A stretch of 64,000 nucleotides of DNA from Pleurotus ostreatus/Saccharomyces cerevisiae fusant. Its lineage: Eukaryota > Opisthokonta. Position numbers and translations under genes: made by a program. This document shows, piece after piece, positions 46,101-55,724 of this stretch. Each line of letters opens with the position of its first letter. Within the stretch, counting starts at the first letter, position 1. The stretch covers positions 97,358 through 161,357 of the forward strand of contig JAMQCK010000029.1 of NCBI GenBank assembly GCA_024196135.1, read 5' to 3'. The notes below the pieces were generated by a model. The model did not search any database. It saw nothing but the letters and a program-made list of their open reading frames with translations, and was not told the origin of the DNA.

Positions 46101-46817
46101 CAATCGCGTTGCGGGAAGTGCACAACGTCCGAGCCCTTGACAGCCTACCTCAGCTGACATTCGAGTCGTCCGGGAGATAGCCGGGGTGACGTCTGGGCGC
46201 AGAGGCGTATGAAGAGCGTGTGTAGGACACCGGCAGTCTCCGTGCATGCGGAAGTCGAAGCATAGGTCGTATAGGGTGTGACCAGGGTATGAAGCGTCTG
46301 GCAAGCGCACTGCAGCCGCTGCTGTGTCGTGCCATAGACAGCCTTCGAGTCATGGAACGGAGGCTAGATCCTCATAGATGTGAAGCGATTGACGAGCGAA
46401 GGGTCCTGCTGTGGCACCGACTGTCAACGCAGATGAAAGAGAGAAGGAGTGTCCGTACCGTCACCGTGGCATGACGCTTGAGCGCAGCTTGTCAATTCAT
46501 CGATGAGGCCCCAGTACGTGAGGTTGCCCGTACGAAACCAGGCGCTCTTCGCGGGAAGGTGACCTACCTATGTTAAGATCTGTCGTTACCTCGGTAAGTT
46601 TGGCGTCGACATCACCTTCACCGTGAATAGAGCATAAGAGCGACCGAAGATGAATGAGCATACCAGGCCCTTGGGCTTCTGACCATTCGCGCAGAAGCGG
46701 TATCACGCGCTCGAAGTACAAAACAGAACACTGCTTGGATTCATAGAATATCTAGTCTGGGGATGAAATATGGCGTAAGAATGGTGGATATCCCCAGGGA
46801 AATCAGGGTTTACTGAC
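43111..46817. other. 3.7-kb low-complexity intergenic region
   Basis: No gene supported. The 43250-43870 part is strongly pyrimidine-rich on the plus strand with CCATCA and ACTACTCA-type repeats. Around 44255 there is a degenerate 22-bp tandem repeat. A minus-strand frame at 44851-45342 (163 codons) and plus-strand frames near 45000-45660 lack any recognisable domain. Confidence 0.5.
44255..44334. repeat. Degenerate 22-bp tandem repeat
   Basis: Three and a half units of the pattern TCGC(T/C)TCGC(A/G)G(C/T)GT(C/T)(C/G)A(C/G)AGG occur head to tail. Units differ at several positions. The plus strand is open in one frame here, but no gene is supported. Confidence 0.6.
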
Positions 46818-48395
46818 CTAGTAATCGTCCGAGTAAACAGACCCTTCGTCAGAGAGATCCTCGTTGTCCGAACTCATGGACAGTCCCCCGACGTAGATGT
46901 CCAGAGCCTCGCCCATGCTGCGCTCGTACCCCTCCTTAATCGACATGATGCGCTCGTAGGCGGCCATACAACCCGCATCATGTTCGACCTCACAGTCATC
47001 GAGGGTAAATTCGAGGTCGCGAAACTTTAGAGATGCCGTCTGCCGTGCTTCGAGAAAATCTCCTATGGCTTCGTAGGCGGTCTCGAGCCACTGGTTGGTG
47101 TAGAGTTCATCGTCCGAGTCCAGCATCAAGTTGACTGAAGTAAAGCGTAGATCGAGGAGCGAGGGAAATCGCGTCGGGTCGTCACTGAAGATATCCAGCA
47201 CCAACACGGGCTTCAAGTACAGACGATGGAATGTAACGTTCGTGAGCGCCGGAAGCTGCCGCAGGACCTGTTCGAGCTCTTGTTCGTACGGATGCAGAAC
47301 AAAGTGACCGGCGAACTCGAGGGTGGCCAATCCCTGCGTGCATTCTGCGAGGCGGAGCAAGCTGGTCCAAGCATCAAACGCGCCCCATTGCTTGTGATTA
47401 TCTTCGAGCTTCAGATGCTCGAGCGCTGGGAAGCGCGCCGCGCCGAGGACTTTGGACGGAAATCTTTTGAACCTCAGCTTCAACGTCGTAAGCGCAGGAT
47501 ACGTCACGATAGACGCCTGACGCGTTCCGTTCGTCGGCCTTTCAGGCAGCGCATGGTCGGCTACGTCGATCTCCGCCGTAATAAGGCTTGTGCATTGAAG
47601 AAAAGCAGCGTCCCAACCCTGCGTAGTATGCACAGATCCAAGCTTCAAATCCTGAATTTGAGGCCACGGGAGTGGGAGGGCGGTGACGATACTGGCTCTT
47701 TCGGATAGAACATAATCGAGATGTTGGATGTGTACGCTGCGGAGCGCGGGGCACTCGAGTAAGCATTGCGCTGGCGGGGTACTGGCGTCGAAAATACGCT
47801 TCTCGTTCGGCTGAAGCCAGCCAATAGTCTCGATGTGTAGCACCTGGAGTTTGCAAAAAGATGCACGAGGGAGTTTGATGAGGAAGTGGAGCCAATGAGG
47901 AGGGCACATGATGTCCAGCTCCCGTAGCTGCGGTGCCAACCGGTTGAAAGCGACCTCAAGTACAGGCGACCTTGCAGTGCCAGCATTGCGGTACTCGTTG
48001 TCCTCGTAGATCGTCAAGGACAGTCCTCGCTTTCCTGCCCTTTGACACCAGAATTCGACGCAGTCCATTGCACTTGCTTTACACGCTTGCCGCAGCGAGA
48101 GCCTGAGCCGGGTCCAGAGACGCGCGTTGCCGAATGCGACGTTGCGCCAGAGTCTGGAGACATGGGCAAACTGGAATGGCGAAGAAGATGCGGCGAGATC
48201 CATGACCTCCGCGAGCAACTCGACGGGGAGTTCCTGGGCGGGCGACGTGGGGGCGGTGGCATCGGGCAGCTCGGAGCGGTGGCTCACGTCTTCTCCGGTA
48301 GAAGTAGACAGATTCTCGGAAGCGTGAGTCGTCCGCTCGGTGTCTATGGCGCGACTGATCGTTTGGAGTGGCTGGGAGCGCGCGTGCATGAACAT
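46818..48395 (-). CDS. F-box protein, dispersed copy
   Basis: Intronless, 525 residues. A Ser/Thr-rich leader is followed by the F-box near residue 54 (AQELPVELLAEVMDLAASS ... FAHVSRLWRNVAFGNARLW) and Leu-rich segments (LQVLHIETIGWL, LRSVHIQHLDYVL, LTTLKLRFKRFP, LEHLKLEDNHKQW). The C-terminal end is acidic (SMSSDNEDLSDEGSVYSDD), as in the array gene at 31154. The canonical LPVELLAEV core is intact. It lies 14 kb from the array, on the opposite strand, and its upstream flank holds the MITE-like element. Predicted SCF adaptor with unknown target. Confidence 0.8.
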   Translation of the reverse strand: MFMHARSQPLQTISRAIDTERTTHASENLSTSTGEDVSHRSELPDATAPTSPAQELPVELLAEVMDLAASSSPFQFAHVSRLWRNVAFGNARLWTRLRLSLRQACKASAMDCVEFWCQRAGKRGLSLTIYEDNEYRNAGTARSPVLEVAFNRLAPQLRELDIMCPPHWLHFLIKLPRASFCKLQVLHIETIGWLQPNEKRIFDASTPPAQCLLECPALRSVHIQHLDYVLSERASIVTALPLPWPQIQDLKLGSVHTTQGWDAAFLQCTSLITAEIDVADHALPERPTNGTRQASIVTYPALTTLKLRFKRFPSKVLGAARFPALEHLKLEDNHKQWGAFDAWTSLLRLAECTQGLATLEFAGHFVLHPYEQELEQVLRQLPALTNVTFHRLYLKPVLVLDIFSDDPTRFPSLLDLRFTSVNLMLDSDDELYTNQWLETAYEAIGDFLEARQTASLKFRDLEFTLDDCEVEHDAGCMAAYERIMSIKEGYERSMGEALDIYVGGLSMSSDNEDLSDEGSVYSDDY

Positions 48396-49143
48396 ACGAG
48401 ATTAGACTGCGAGGGCGTCATTACACACCTGTATAGTTCTAGACATGACCTCGGAGCACTATTAAAGTGGAAATCTCGAGAAAGATGGCTTCTTGAGGCG
48501 GTAAGAGAGCAGGTTCGAAGGTGGTTGGTGGCAGGAGGCAAGAGATGGGAAGAGGCCGCGCGAGCCTCTTGGCAACTTCGGCAAAGCACGAATTATTCCC
48601 ACGCATTGTTCTCCTTGGGACGACCTCATTTTCTGAGGATCTGACAACGCAAGGCATTCACCCATGGCCAAATGTTATAATTATTTGACGGTGATACTCG
48701 ATCAAATCGTTCATGCATAAAATCTGCCTTTTGTTACGCGAAGCCACATGGTTTGTGGCCAATGCACACTCGATGTCTGGATTCCAGTATTGAAATCGTA
48801 GTGGGTGACTTCCCGTAAGAATTTGGTCGACCAAACCCGAAAACAAATTGCACAGCCTCCACTTTGGTCGAGGGATTTGGGAAGCGCGCACCCCCGTAAG
48901 CACCGACGGACCAAATCATTTCCAGAGCTTTCCTGCCGCGCCTTTTGATAGGGCGCACAGCGTCCGAATTCGGAAGGTGCGCCTTTTGTCCTCTCCAACG
49001 CACTTTAGCTGCTTCAGAATGGCAGGGTATGAATATTAGAGCACATAAAAGCAGGATAGAGGTCGAACGGGAGCGATAGAGGGGGTACAAGACTCGCTAT
49101 GGAGGGGACGCTGAAGTGAGTGGACGCCACGCGATCAGCGTGA

Positions 49144-49151
49144 TGACGTCA
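49144..49151. promoter_or_regulatory. CRE octamer inside MITE
   Basis: Perfect TGACGTCA, 240 bp upstream of the PLC-like ATG and within the transposable element. The same octamer lies upstream of the catalase gene. Function is inference. Confidence 0.4.
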
Positions 49152-49177
49152 CAAAAGCAGTTTGGAAAGCCTCTGTG

Positions 49178-49209
49178 ATCTGGAAAGGCCCCCGGAGGCC
49201 TTTCCAGAT
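49178..49209. repeat. Perfect 13-bp hairpin inside MITE
   Basis: ATCTGGAAAGGCC pairs exactly with GGCCTTTCCAGAT across a six-base loop (CCCGGA). Confidence 0.85.
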
Positions 49210-49391
49210 TGACGAGGTTTGGAAAGGTTCTTGATTTCAAATTGCGCATTGCCACCCCTCCGGCATCGCGGCATGACGCAAATTTGGCTGTGCGAAATGG
49301 GTTTGGTCGACCAAATTCCTTACGGGAAGTCACCCACTTACATACCGAACTCTAGCTCCCACGGTCGGAGGTAATTAGGCGCTCGGCGCGT

Positions 49392-50994
49392 ATGTCAGGC
49401 GTCACTAAGCCGACTTGCTCTCAACCGTCACTTACCCGCCTCGGCGCTGTCTCGCGGGACGCTCTTGCGTACCTCATGTCGTCTTCGATGGAACTCACAC
49501 TCGTTAACTTGTCCAACGATGGCATCCTGTGCGGTCGGCGGACCTCCAACGCGAACGTGCAGGTCTCGGTGGCGCTGCAGCCCTCCGAAGCGACGTCGAC
49601 GCGCATTCCGAGCCATTGTTCCGAGGATGGGATCACGCTCGCTCTTCTCGCGCTGGGGGAGAAGGCGCAGAAGTGGACCATCGAGCACGAGCATCTCGTC
49701 ACTCGCGCCTCGACCATCGCAATGCCTTCCTGGAGAAGCATCGACGTCTCGGAGGATTGTCCATGGCGGGTTTACTGCCGCAAGGTGCGTGATACAATCA
49801 CTCTGTCCTTCTCTCACTGACAGACTCGTAGATACGCCGCCACCATCGCATACTCTACCTTTTCCCTCGCCGAAGTACAGCGGGCTTTCTTTCGGATATG
49901 CACGACGGCTGCCCTTTGTCTTCTCTTCTCTTGCCTGGAACCCATGACAGGTGCGCCTACCATCTCAGCGCTCGTTCAGACTACTCATCCCGCACAGCAT
50001 GGCTTTCTATGGCTGGCCTGTCGCACAGTGCCAATCGATCGATACTCCACTCTCCGTCCAGCTCGAATCCGGCATTCGTGTTCTCGACATCCGCCTCGCC
50101 CTCATAAAGGGCAGCCTCATCGCTTACCACGGTATCACCCCGCAACGCACTCCCTTCCAAGACATCCTCACGACCATGCACGCCTTCCTTACTGCCCCGG
50201 CTTCCTGTCGCGAGACGCTCGTCGTCTCCATCAAGCAGGAAGACTTCGCGACCACGCCCGCACCCAAGTTCTCCGCTGCCGTGCACGCCGAGATGTTCAG
50301 CGGGCCCGGTGGCAAGGAAATGTGGTATCTGGAGAACCGCATACCGCGGCTAGGCGAAGTGCGAGGGAAGGCGGTTCTGTTCAGCCGCTTTGGCGGGAAC
50401 GGCGACGGTTGGGATGGTGGGCTTGAGGGGCTTGGGATCCACCCCACGACGTGGCCGGACAGCGCGAAGGACGGGTTCTCGTGGAACTGCAAGGATACTC
50501 TCGTTCGGACGCATGATTGGTATTCCATTCCATCCTTCCTGTCCATCCCGGAGAAGGTCGTCCGCGCGACGGAGAACCTGCTACCACCCGATGAGCCCGC
50601 GCCGATGCCGATCCTGAACGTCTCCTTCTTCTCCGCCTCGTCCTTCCCGCTCGCAGCTCCTCCCACCATCGCGCAGGGCTTCGGCTGGCCAAAGTACGGG
50701 CTCGGCGTCGAGGGCGTGAACAGCCGCGTTGGTCGGTGGCTTCTCGACAAGCTCGGGCAGACGGTACAAGCTATGGAACGCGATGACGATCATTCCGATG
50801 AGGAGTTCGAGGAGAAGCCGCCGAAGAAGCCCGTGACGGCGGAGGAAGAGATGTACGTCGTCAATGTCAATGCCGAGCCGCGGATACGGGGCTGGGCGTT
50901 CACAGACTACTACGCGCGGCCTGAGGCTAGTTTGGTGGCGCTCATGATCGAGTGCAACTATCGGGGACGGAAGGAGGGCGAGGAGGGCTGGTAG
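49392..50994 (+). CDS. PI-PLC X-domain phosphodiesterase-like protein
   Basis: Three exons (49392-49784, 49832-49950, 49998-50994) give 502 residues. The C-terminal two thirds is a PLC-like TIM barrel of the bacterial/GPI-PLC X-domain type. LSSLLLPGTHDSMAFYG carries the first catalytic His, split by intron 2; LIAYHGI carries the second; IRVLDIRLAL and LVVSIKQED supply acidic residues. The N-terminal 130 residues form a beta-rich domain (MELTLVNLSNDGILCGRRTS) often found with this X-domain in Agaricomycetes, function unknown. Family members cleave phosphoinositides or GPI anchors; the actual substrate here is not known. No signal peptide or membrane segment, so it is likely cytosolic. An acidic insert (DDDHSDEEFEEKPPKKP) sits near residue 430. 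The MITE end lies only 54 bp upstream of the ATG. Confidence 0.85.
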
Positions 50995-51599
50995 AGGTGC
51001 GTGACGTGCTATAGCTCGGTGTCGGGCGGGTAGCAGGGCACTAAGCTCAGTATCATCGGGTTCTTATGTTCCGGCTTGTAGACGTGTCTTATTTCCTTCG
51101 GTTCTTTTATAGGATTTCACGTATCTTTCTTCATCTCGGCTTGGATCTGCATACCTTTTTCTTCTCTCTCTTCCTCTCCTCTCCAGCATACCACCTGCCG
51201 GCTCTTAGCATAGGATATCACCACTGTATAATATCTGGCAGCATGTACATACACGGGCCTGCGCACTGTTTCATAGTAGTAGTTACAGTTGTGTACATCT
51301 CAAGTCAGTCTTCCCCGACCGACGTACGACACTCGTTCAAGTTAATAATCTCCTCTACACCCGACGAAGCCTGAGAATGAAGTGGGCAACGTACGCCATT
51401 CGTGCGACGGAAGTACCTGTGCTGCCGGAACGCGGACTTGCCTGAATCTCGATGAGGATGCATTTTCGTCGGTCGTTATGCACACGCGTACTAGATCGTC
51501 ATTTCCTCATATTCATACTATGGTTACAATTTGGACTGAGGTCTATAAGCAAGCGGATGAGCTAAGAAAGTGTAACGAGATGACGAGGCGAAGCGAACC
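50995..51599. other. Spacer downstream of PLC gene
   Basis: AT-rich 3' region between convergent genes. No gene or repeat recognised. Confidence 0.55.
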
Positions 51600-52153
51600 T
51601 CACTGGAAGATCAATTGGGGGTCATAGTATATGCTGAGGCAGAGGTCAGCCAAATCGGCTCAAATCCATTTTCGCAACACTCACATGTTGCATCGGCCCT
51701 TGGGCACGCCCAACTCCTTCTCGAAGAACGTCTTCAGCTTGTCGCCGATTTCCTGGTTCTTCGTCACACTCAGGCGTTGGATGGCAGCCTGGAATTGCTA
51801 TTGTGAGCGACGGCCATTTGGTGTGCGGAGGGAAGGATTCAATTACCAGATGCACTTGCGCGGAGGGCTCGAACGTGCCGCCGTAGGCCAAGTTCTCGTT
51901 GTAAATCACGCTGACCTGCACCCACTCCTCGGGACGGTCGAGGGCTTCCGCGGCAGCCTATCAACGTCAGTGAGCATATCGTTCTGAGCGTTATGGACGG
52001 AGAGAATGGCTGAACATGGCGGATGAGTACCTTTGAGAACGCGAGAACAAAGGCCTTCTCGTCGGCGGGCTGACACGAACGGTAAGTCAACTTCACTCCA
52101 GAGCGACAGAGCGACCCCACCTTCACGTTCGTTTTCAAGTCAAGGACGGGCAT
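51600..52153 (-). CDS. Divergent MIF/tautomerase-family protein, copy 4
   Basis: Five exons on the minus strand give about 106 residues. MPVLDLKTNVK keeps Pro1; then PADEKAFVLAFSK, ALDRPEEWVQV, YGGTFEPSAQVHL, FFEKELGVPKGRCN and IIYYDPQLIFQ. Its first four introns fall at the same positions as in the three MIF genes 47 kb away, so it is a true paralogue. It lacks the last exon (the YQGTTFATIF-type tail) and ends early. The family Lys in GKP is replaced by Arg (DRP). FGG reads YGG, and the Tyr95/Asn97 positions are Asn/Ile. Tautomerase activity may therefore differ. Splice sites are good throughout, so it looks functional rather than decayed. Confidence 0.8.
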
Positions 52154-52554
52154 GGTGGTTGCGGAATGTCAAAAGAGGTGCTGGAGGCGGGTGCGGCGGC
52201 GAAAGGTGTCTTCTCGACGTCCTTCGCGTTCATAAGTAGTTCACGGCCTCCTTCACACCCCCTTCATCGCAGCTTGTTTCGCCCTGCTTCGCTATCAAAA
52301 GGCCGCATAAGCCCAAATCTAGCCCTAACCGAGCAAGGGCCTTGCCGGCGACGCCCGTCCGCATACGCCCGGCGGGCCGTGCGGTCCGGCCTACTGGATT
52401 GAGGAAGAACAAGCAGTGATCAGGTCGAAGGATGTCGATGGTGCTGAAGAGCAGCGAAGGGCCGAACATGATCGTATAGCATATAAATTGGACAACAGAC
52501 TTCAGCCCCTCAAGTATATCACACACCCTTTATACGCATTCTGCTCTCCTCCGC

Positions 52555-53707
52555 CTACTGCTTCGCCGCCGCAAAAGCGGGCTGGTCCTTGATGTAATCC
52601 TCCCACGTCGTGAGAGGTTCGTCGACGAGCTACGACGCCAATGAGATCCTGTCTGCATGGAGATACGAAGATTACTCACCGACACGCTCCAATCGAGCTT
52701 GTCGCCGCCGTAGTACCCGAACTCGTAGACGAGACGCATGTTCTGCAGCAACTCTTCCTGTATGACCTCCGGGTACCCATAGCCAGCCAACGTAGCCTTA
52801 TGCTCATCGCCAGTCTGCCGCTTGTACACCGCGTCCTTCCCAAACACCTTCTTGAACCCGTCGACGATCTGGATCGGTGTGGTATACGCCGTCGCGCCAT
52901 AGACGCGCTTCCCGAGCGTCTCCTCGCGCTTAAGGAAGATCGCCTTGACGAACTTTCCCGTGTCGAGCTCGGCCGCGAAGAGTGGGATCGGGGCGTCGTC
53001 GGGCATGGGCAGGGCGAGCGTCCACTTGCCGTCAGGTGAGGCGGAGAGCATCTGTCCGGGGAAGTTGGACATGTAGAAGCCGGCGAGGAAGTACGTGGCG
53101 GGGATGCCGAGGTCGCGGAAGTACTCCTCGATCGTAGCCTTGCTGTCGAAGTGGGCCACTTTCGAAAGGACGCCTTTGCTGACTGGAGGCGCTTCAGTAA
53201 AGCTATGAGCGAATTTCAGGGAAGTCTGCTCACGCTTTGTGACGTTGAGTACGCTGCTCCAGATGGTATGCTGGACGTTCTCTTCCTGAGGTTACTCGTT
53301 AGCAGCCGTAGACGGGAATGGGAAGGGCAGTGTATATACCTTGCAGACGTCTGCAATATTCTTGCCCTGGGCAATCTCCCTGTCGCCATCGATGTACTCC
53401 CAGAAGTTGGTAACTGCGAACACGCCGTAGGAGCCCTTGATCGCAGTACGCAGCGATTCTTTGTCGTCCAAGTTGGCCTGGAAGGGCCATGGTGAACATC
53501 CAGCTCGCAGTAGATCAAGAATCGACTCACGGAAACGACTTCAGCACCCTTGGCTACGAGCGCCTTCGCGCTGGGCTTGCTCACATCCCGCGTAACAGCG
53601 CGGACAGCGAATCTGGCCGAGGCGGTGGCGTCGCCAAGTATACTGTCGACAACAGAGCCGCCCTGCTTTCCAGTGGCGCCGAAGACGGTGATGATCTGCT
53701 TGGACAT
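52555..53707 (-). CDS. NmrA-like family protein 1
   Basis: NAD(P)-binding Rossmann protein of the atypical SDR/NmrA type, roughly 320 residues over about five exons. The start MSKQIITVFGATGKQGGSVV holds the dinucleotide motif GATGKQGG; then AVRAVTRDVSKPSA, AKGAEVVS, FAVTNFWE-type core, QGKNIADVCK, ENVQHTIWSSVLNV, HFDSKATIEEYFRDL, ATYFLAGFYMSNFPGQ and VDEPLTTWEDYIK. Relatives such as HSCARG and NmrA sense NADP(H) redox state and regulate partners rather than catalyse, lacking the SDR Tyr-x3-Lys; I see no such pair here. A TATAAAA element lies 75 bp upstream of the ATG. Clear paralogue of the gene at 59162, same strand. Confidence 0.87.
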
Positions 53708-53781
53708 GTCAAGTGTGAGAAGGAGGGAGCTGAGAAGGCTTGGGTGAGCAAGTTGATTCCTCAAGGCCAACGAGTACTACC

Positions 53782-53788
53782 TTTTATA
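53782..53788 (-). promoter_or_regulatory. TATA box of NmrA-like gene 1
   Basis: TATAAAA on the minus strand, 75 bp before the ATG at 53707. The paralogue has the same element at nearly the same distance. Confidence 0.55.
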
Positions 53789-54221
53789 CTCACCAGAGTC
53801 GGTTCTAGGGTGGGACAACAGATGGCCCTGTTTCCCTGATTCTTATGAAGCAGGATGGCGCGTCGTCCGGCCGATTCAGCAGGTCAGGAGAGCGGGTAAA
53901 CTCGACCGACTGCGTCAACGGTGCTGATCATACTCTTGTCTTGAGGTCATCTCAGTGGTTCCAGAATGCAAAGATTTCGTATGTCAGAGGCAGAAGTGTA
54001 ACCAAGTCCCAGCCTTATGATGGTACAAGTCGAACAGGCCTTTCTTTCCTCTTTTGGAAAAGTCGCCGAGGTGAGCATTTGCACGTGCTCGATGACATCT
54101 CTGAACCTGCTACTGGCCCACTGGTTCGACGAGATACGGTAGATATCCACAAACCGTTGTAATCTAGCAACGTTCTATCGAGAAACATGACCTCTTGTAC
54201 AGCTCCACCATTTGCGCAATA

Positions 54222-55724
54222 TCAGAGACCAGGTAGTATATTCGTAGTGAACTTGGTTAGTGCCACAATACTGCGTTCATCCTCCGTCTGCCCCTCCTTC
54301 CTCGAAAGCAACATCTTCTGGGTTGCCACGCGTAGATTCTGAAGGGATCCATCCTTTTCATCCAATATGGCGTTTTCATACCTCAGGTTCAATTCTCTGA
54401 GCTCCGGCATCAGGACTTGCGCGCCCACGCTGCACGTCAAAGCGTCCATGAGGGAAATCGACATCTCCAACCACGGCAAGTCGACCGAGGGCAGCCACTG
54501 CTCGCTTGGCTTACTGATGGAAAGATGCGCGATGCGAGGCAGCGTCCGAAGACAGTCCACCAGCCGTGCGCTCTCAACGGAATAGCGCTGACGCACGTTC
54601 TCGAGACTTAATTGACGCAGCGAGGGGGAGTGCCGGGCGAAAGCTGCCAGCCGCGTCGACGACAGCGGCCAAAGCGATATGGCCACGAGCGTGAGATGCT
54701 CGAGCGGCGGCGCGCGAATGTGCTCGAGCAGCCAGTCCGTGTATCTCGACAGCCTGAGCCACGTCAGATGAGGAAAGACGAAGGGTGTCGTGATATCAGT
54801 GAACGGATCCGCAGACTGGCGAGGGCGCGTCGAACCGATATCGAGGCTCTCCAGCGTCAGATGGCATTGCTGCAGCATCCTCGCGATGAGCTCCCAGTCC
54901 CGGGGGTTCGCCTCAAACTCCGTGTTGATCACCAAGCACAGGTGCGTGAGGTGCCACAATTGCGGGATCTTCAGCCCCGCGATGACGGGGTCGTGCACCT
55001 TCAGCGTCAGCCGCCGCACGTTCCACGCGCAGGTAAAGAGGTCGAGCGGGACCATCGGCGGCGGGACGTCCGCGGACTCGCGCGTGAACTCGAGCGCGAC
55101 GGACTCGAGGGCGGACAGCTGCATTGTGGGCGTGTCGGAGGGGAAGGTGTTGTAGGCGGAGCCGCGCCAGATGAGCGAGCCCCACTGCGTGGCGCGCGAG
55201 AGCAGGAGGCGCCAGAGCTTGGGCCGCCTCCAGAGTGGGCCGCCGAGGGTGAGATGGAGAGGTACGGAGGCAGTAATGGAGAGGCGGAAGTCCAGAGCAT
55301 GCAAGGTGTTGCGAGTGACTCGCCCGTTATACAGGACGATGTGATTCCACAGACGGGGCGTGCCAAGGGCTACAGCACGCCAGGTGGTGCACGTCTGCAG
55401 AATCGAGTGGCAGAATTGGATGTTGTAGAACGACGCATCGCCATCGGCAACTAAGGTGAATATTTCCGCAAGCAGCTCCGCCGGCAACCGCCGCACTGGC
55501 GCAAGCACGGCTTGGCTGACTTCCAGTTGGGCGGTGAGCATGGTGCGCAAGCTCTCCAAGCGCTGGATCTCCACGCCTACATGCGCCCTCTCTTCGAGTA
55601 TGATGGAAGATATGTTGGATATCGTGCGGGCCTCCTCGGCATCAGGGAGATGTCGGTCGCGCAAAATCTGGCAGTTCGCGTGCGCAGATGCCAGCCGTAG
55701 TACATATTCAAGTGATGGGTTCAT
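54222..55724 (-). CDS. F-box protein with N-terminal coiled coil
   Basis: Intronless, 500 residues from the ATG at 55724. The frame is open 78 codons further upstream but without domain content. A helix (ILEERAHVGVEIQRLESLRT) precedes the F-box near residue 78 (APVRRLPAELLAEIFTLVAD, then LQTCTTWRAVALGTPRLW). The rest is Leu-rich (LRRLTLKVHDPV, LTHLCLVINTEFE, LEHLTLVAISLWPL, LRQLSLENVRQRY). The layout (helix, PVRRLPAELL F-box, LRR-like tail) is the commonest form in Agaricomycete genomes. It lies head to tail beside NmrA gene 1. Substrate unknown. Confidence 0.82.
   Translation of the reverse strand: MNPSLEYVLRLASAHANCQILRDRHLPDAEEARTISNISSIILEERAHVGVEIQRLESLRTMLTAQLEVSQAVLAPVRRLPAELLAEIFTLVADGDASFYNIQFCHSILQTCTTWRAVALGTPRLWNHIVLYNGRVTRNTLHALDFRLSITASVPLHLTLGGPLWRRPKLWRLLLSRATQWGSLIWRGSAYNTFPSDTPTMQLSALESVALEFTRESADVPPPMVPLDLFTCAWNVRRLTLKVHDPVIAGLKIPQLWHLTHLCLVINTEFEANPRDWELIARMLQQCHLTLESLDIGSTRPRQSADPFTDITTPFVFPHLTWLRLSRYTDWLLEHIRAPPLEHLTLVAISLWPLSSTRLAAFARHSPSLRQLSLENVRQRYSVESARLVDCLRTLPRIAHLSISKPSEQWLPSVDLPWLEMSISLMDALTCSVGAQVLMPELRELNLRYENAILDEKDGSLQNLRVATQKMLLSRKEGQTEDERSIVALTKFTTNILPGL

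Larger units (their letters stand above)
48801..49338. mobile_element. MITE-like element with ~38-bp terminal inverted repeats
   Basis: The left end (48801-48838) and the reverse complement of the right end (49299-49337) are identical over 38 bp apart from one inserted base. Both start GTGGGTGACTTCCCGTAAG and contain the palindrome TTTGGTCGACCAAA. With these borders both flanks carry TA, consistent with a TA target duplication of the Tc1/mariner type, though a 3-bp TWA site cannot be excluded. The 0.54-kb interior encodes no transposase, so it is non-autonomous. It contains a perfect 13-bp hairpin (49178-49209) and a TGACGTCA octamer (49144-49151). Insertion lies between divergent F-box and PLC genes. 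Near-identity of the ends suggests a recent insertion. Confidence 0.8.

Noticed and set aside
48734..49090. 118-codon frame inside the MITE
   Set aside because: Overlaps the left TIR and has no transposase motif; a chance frame.
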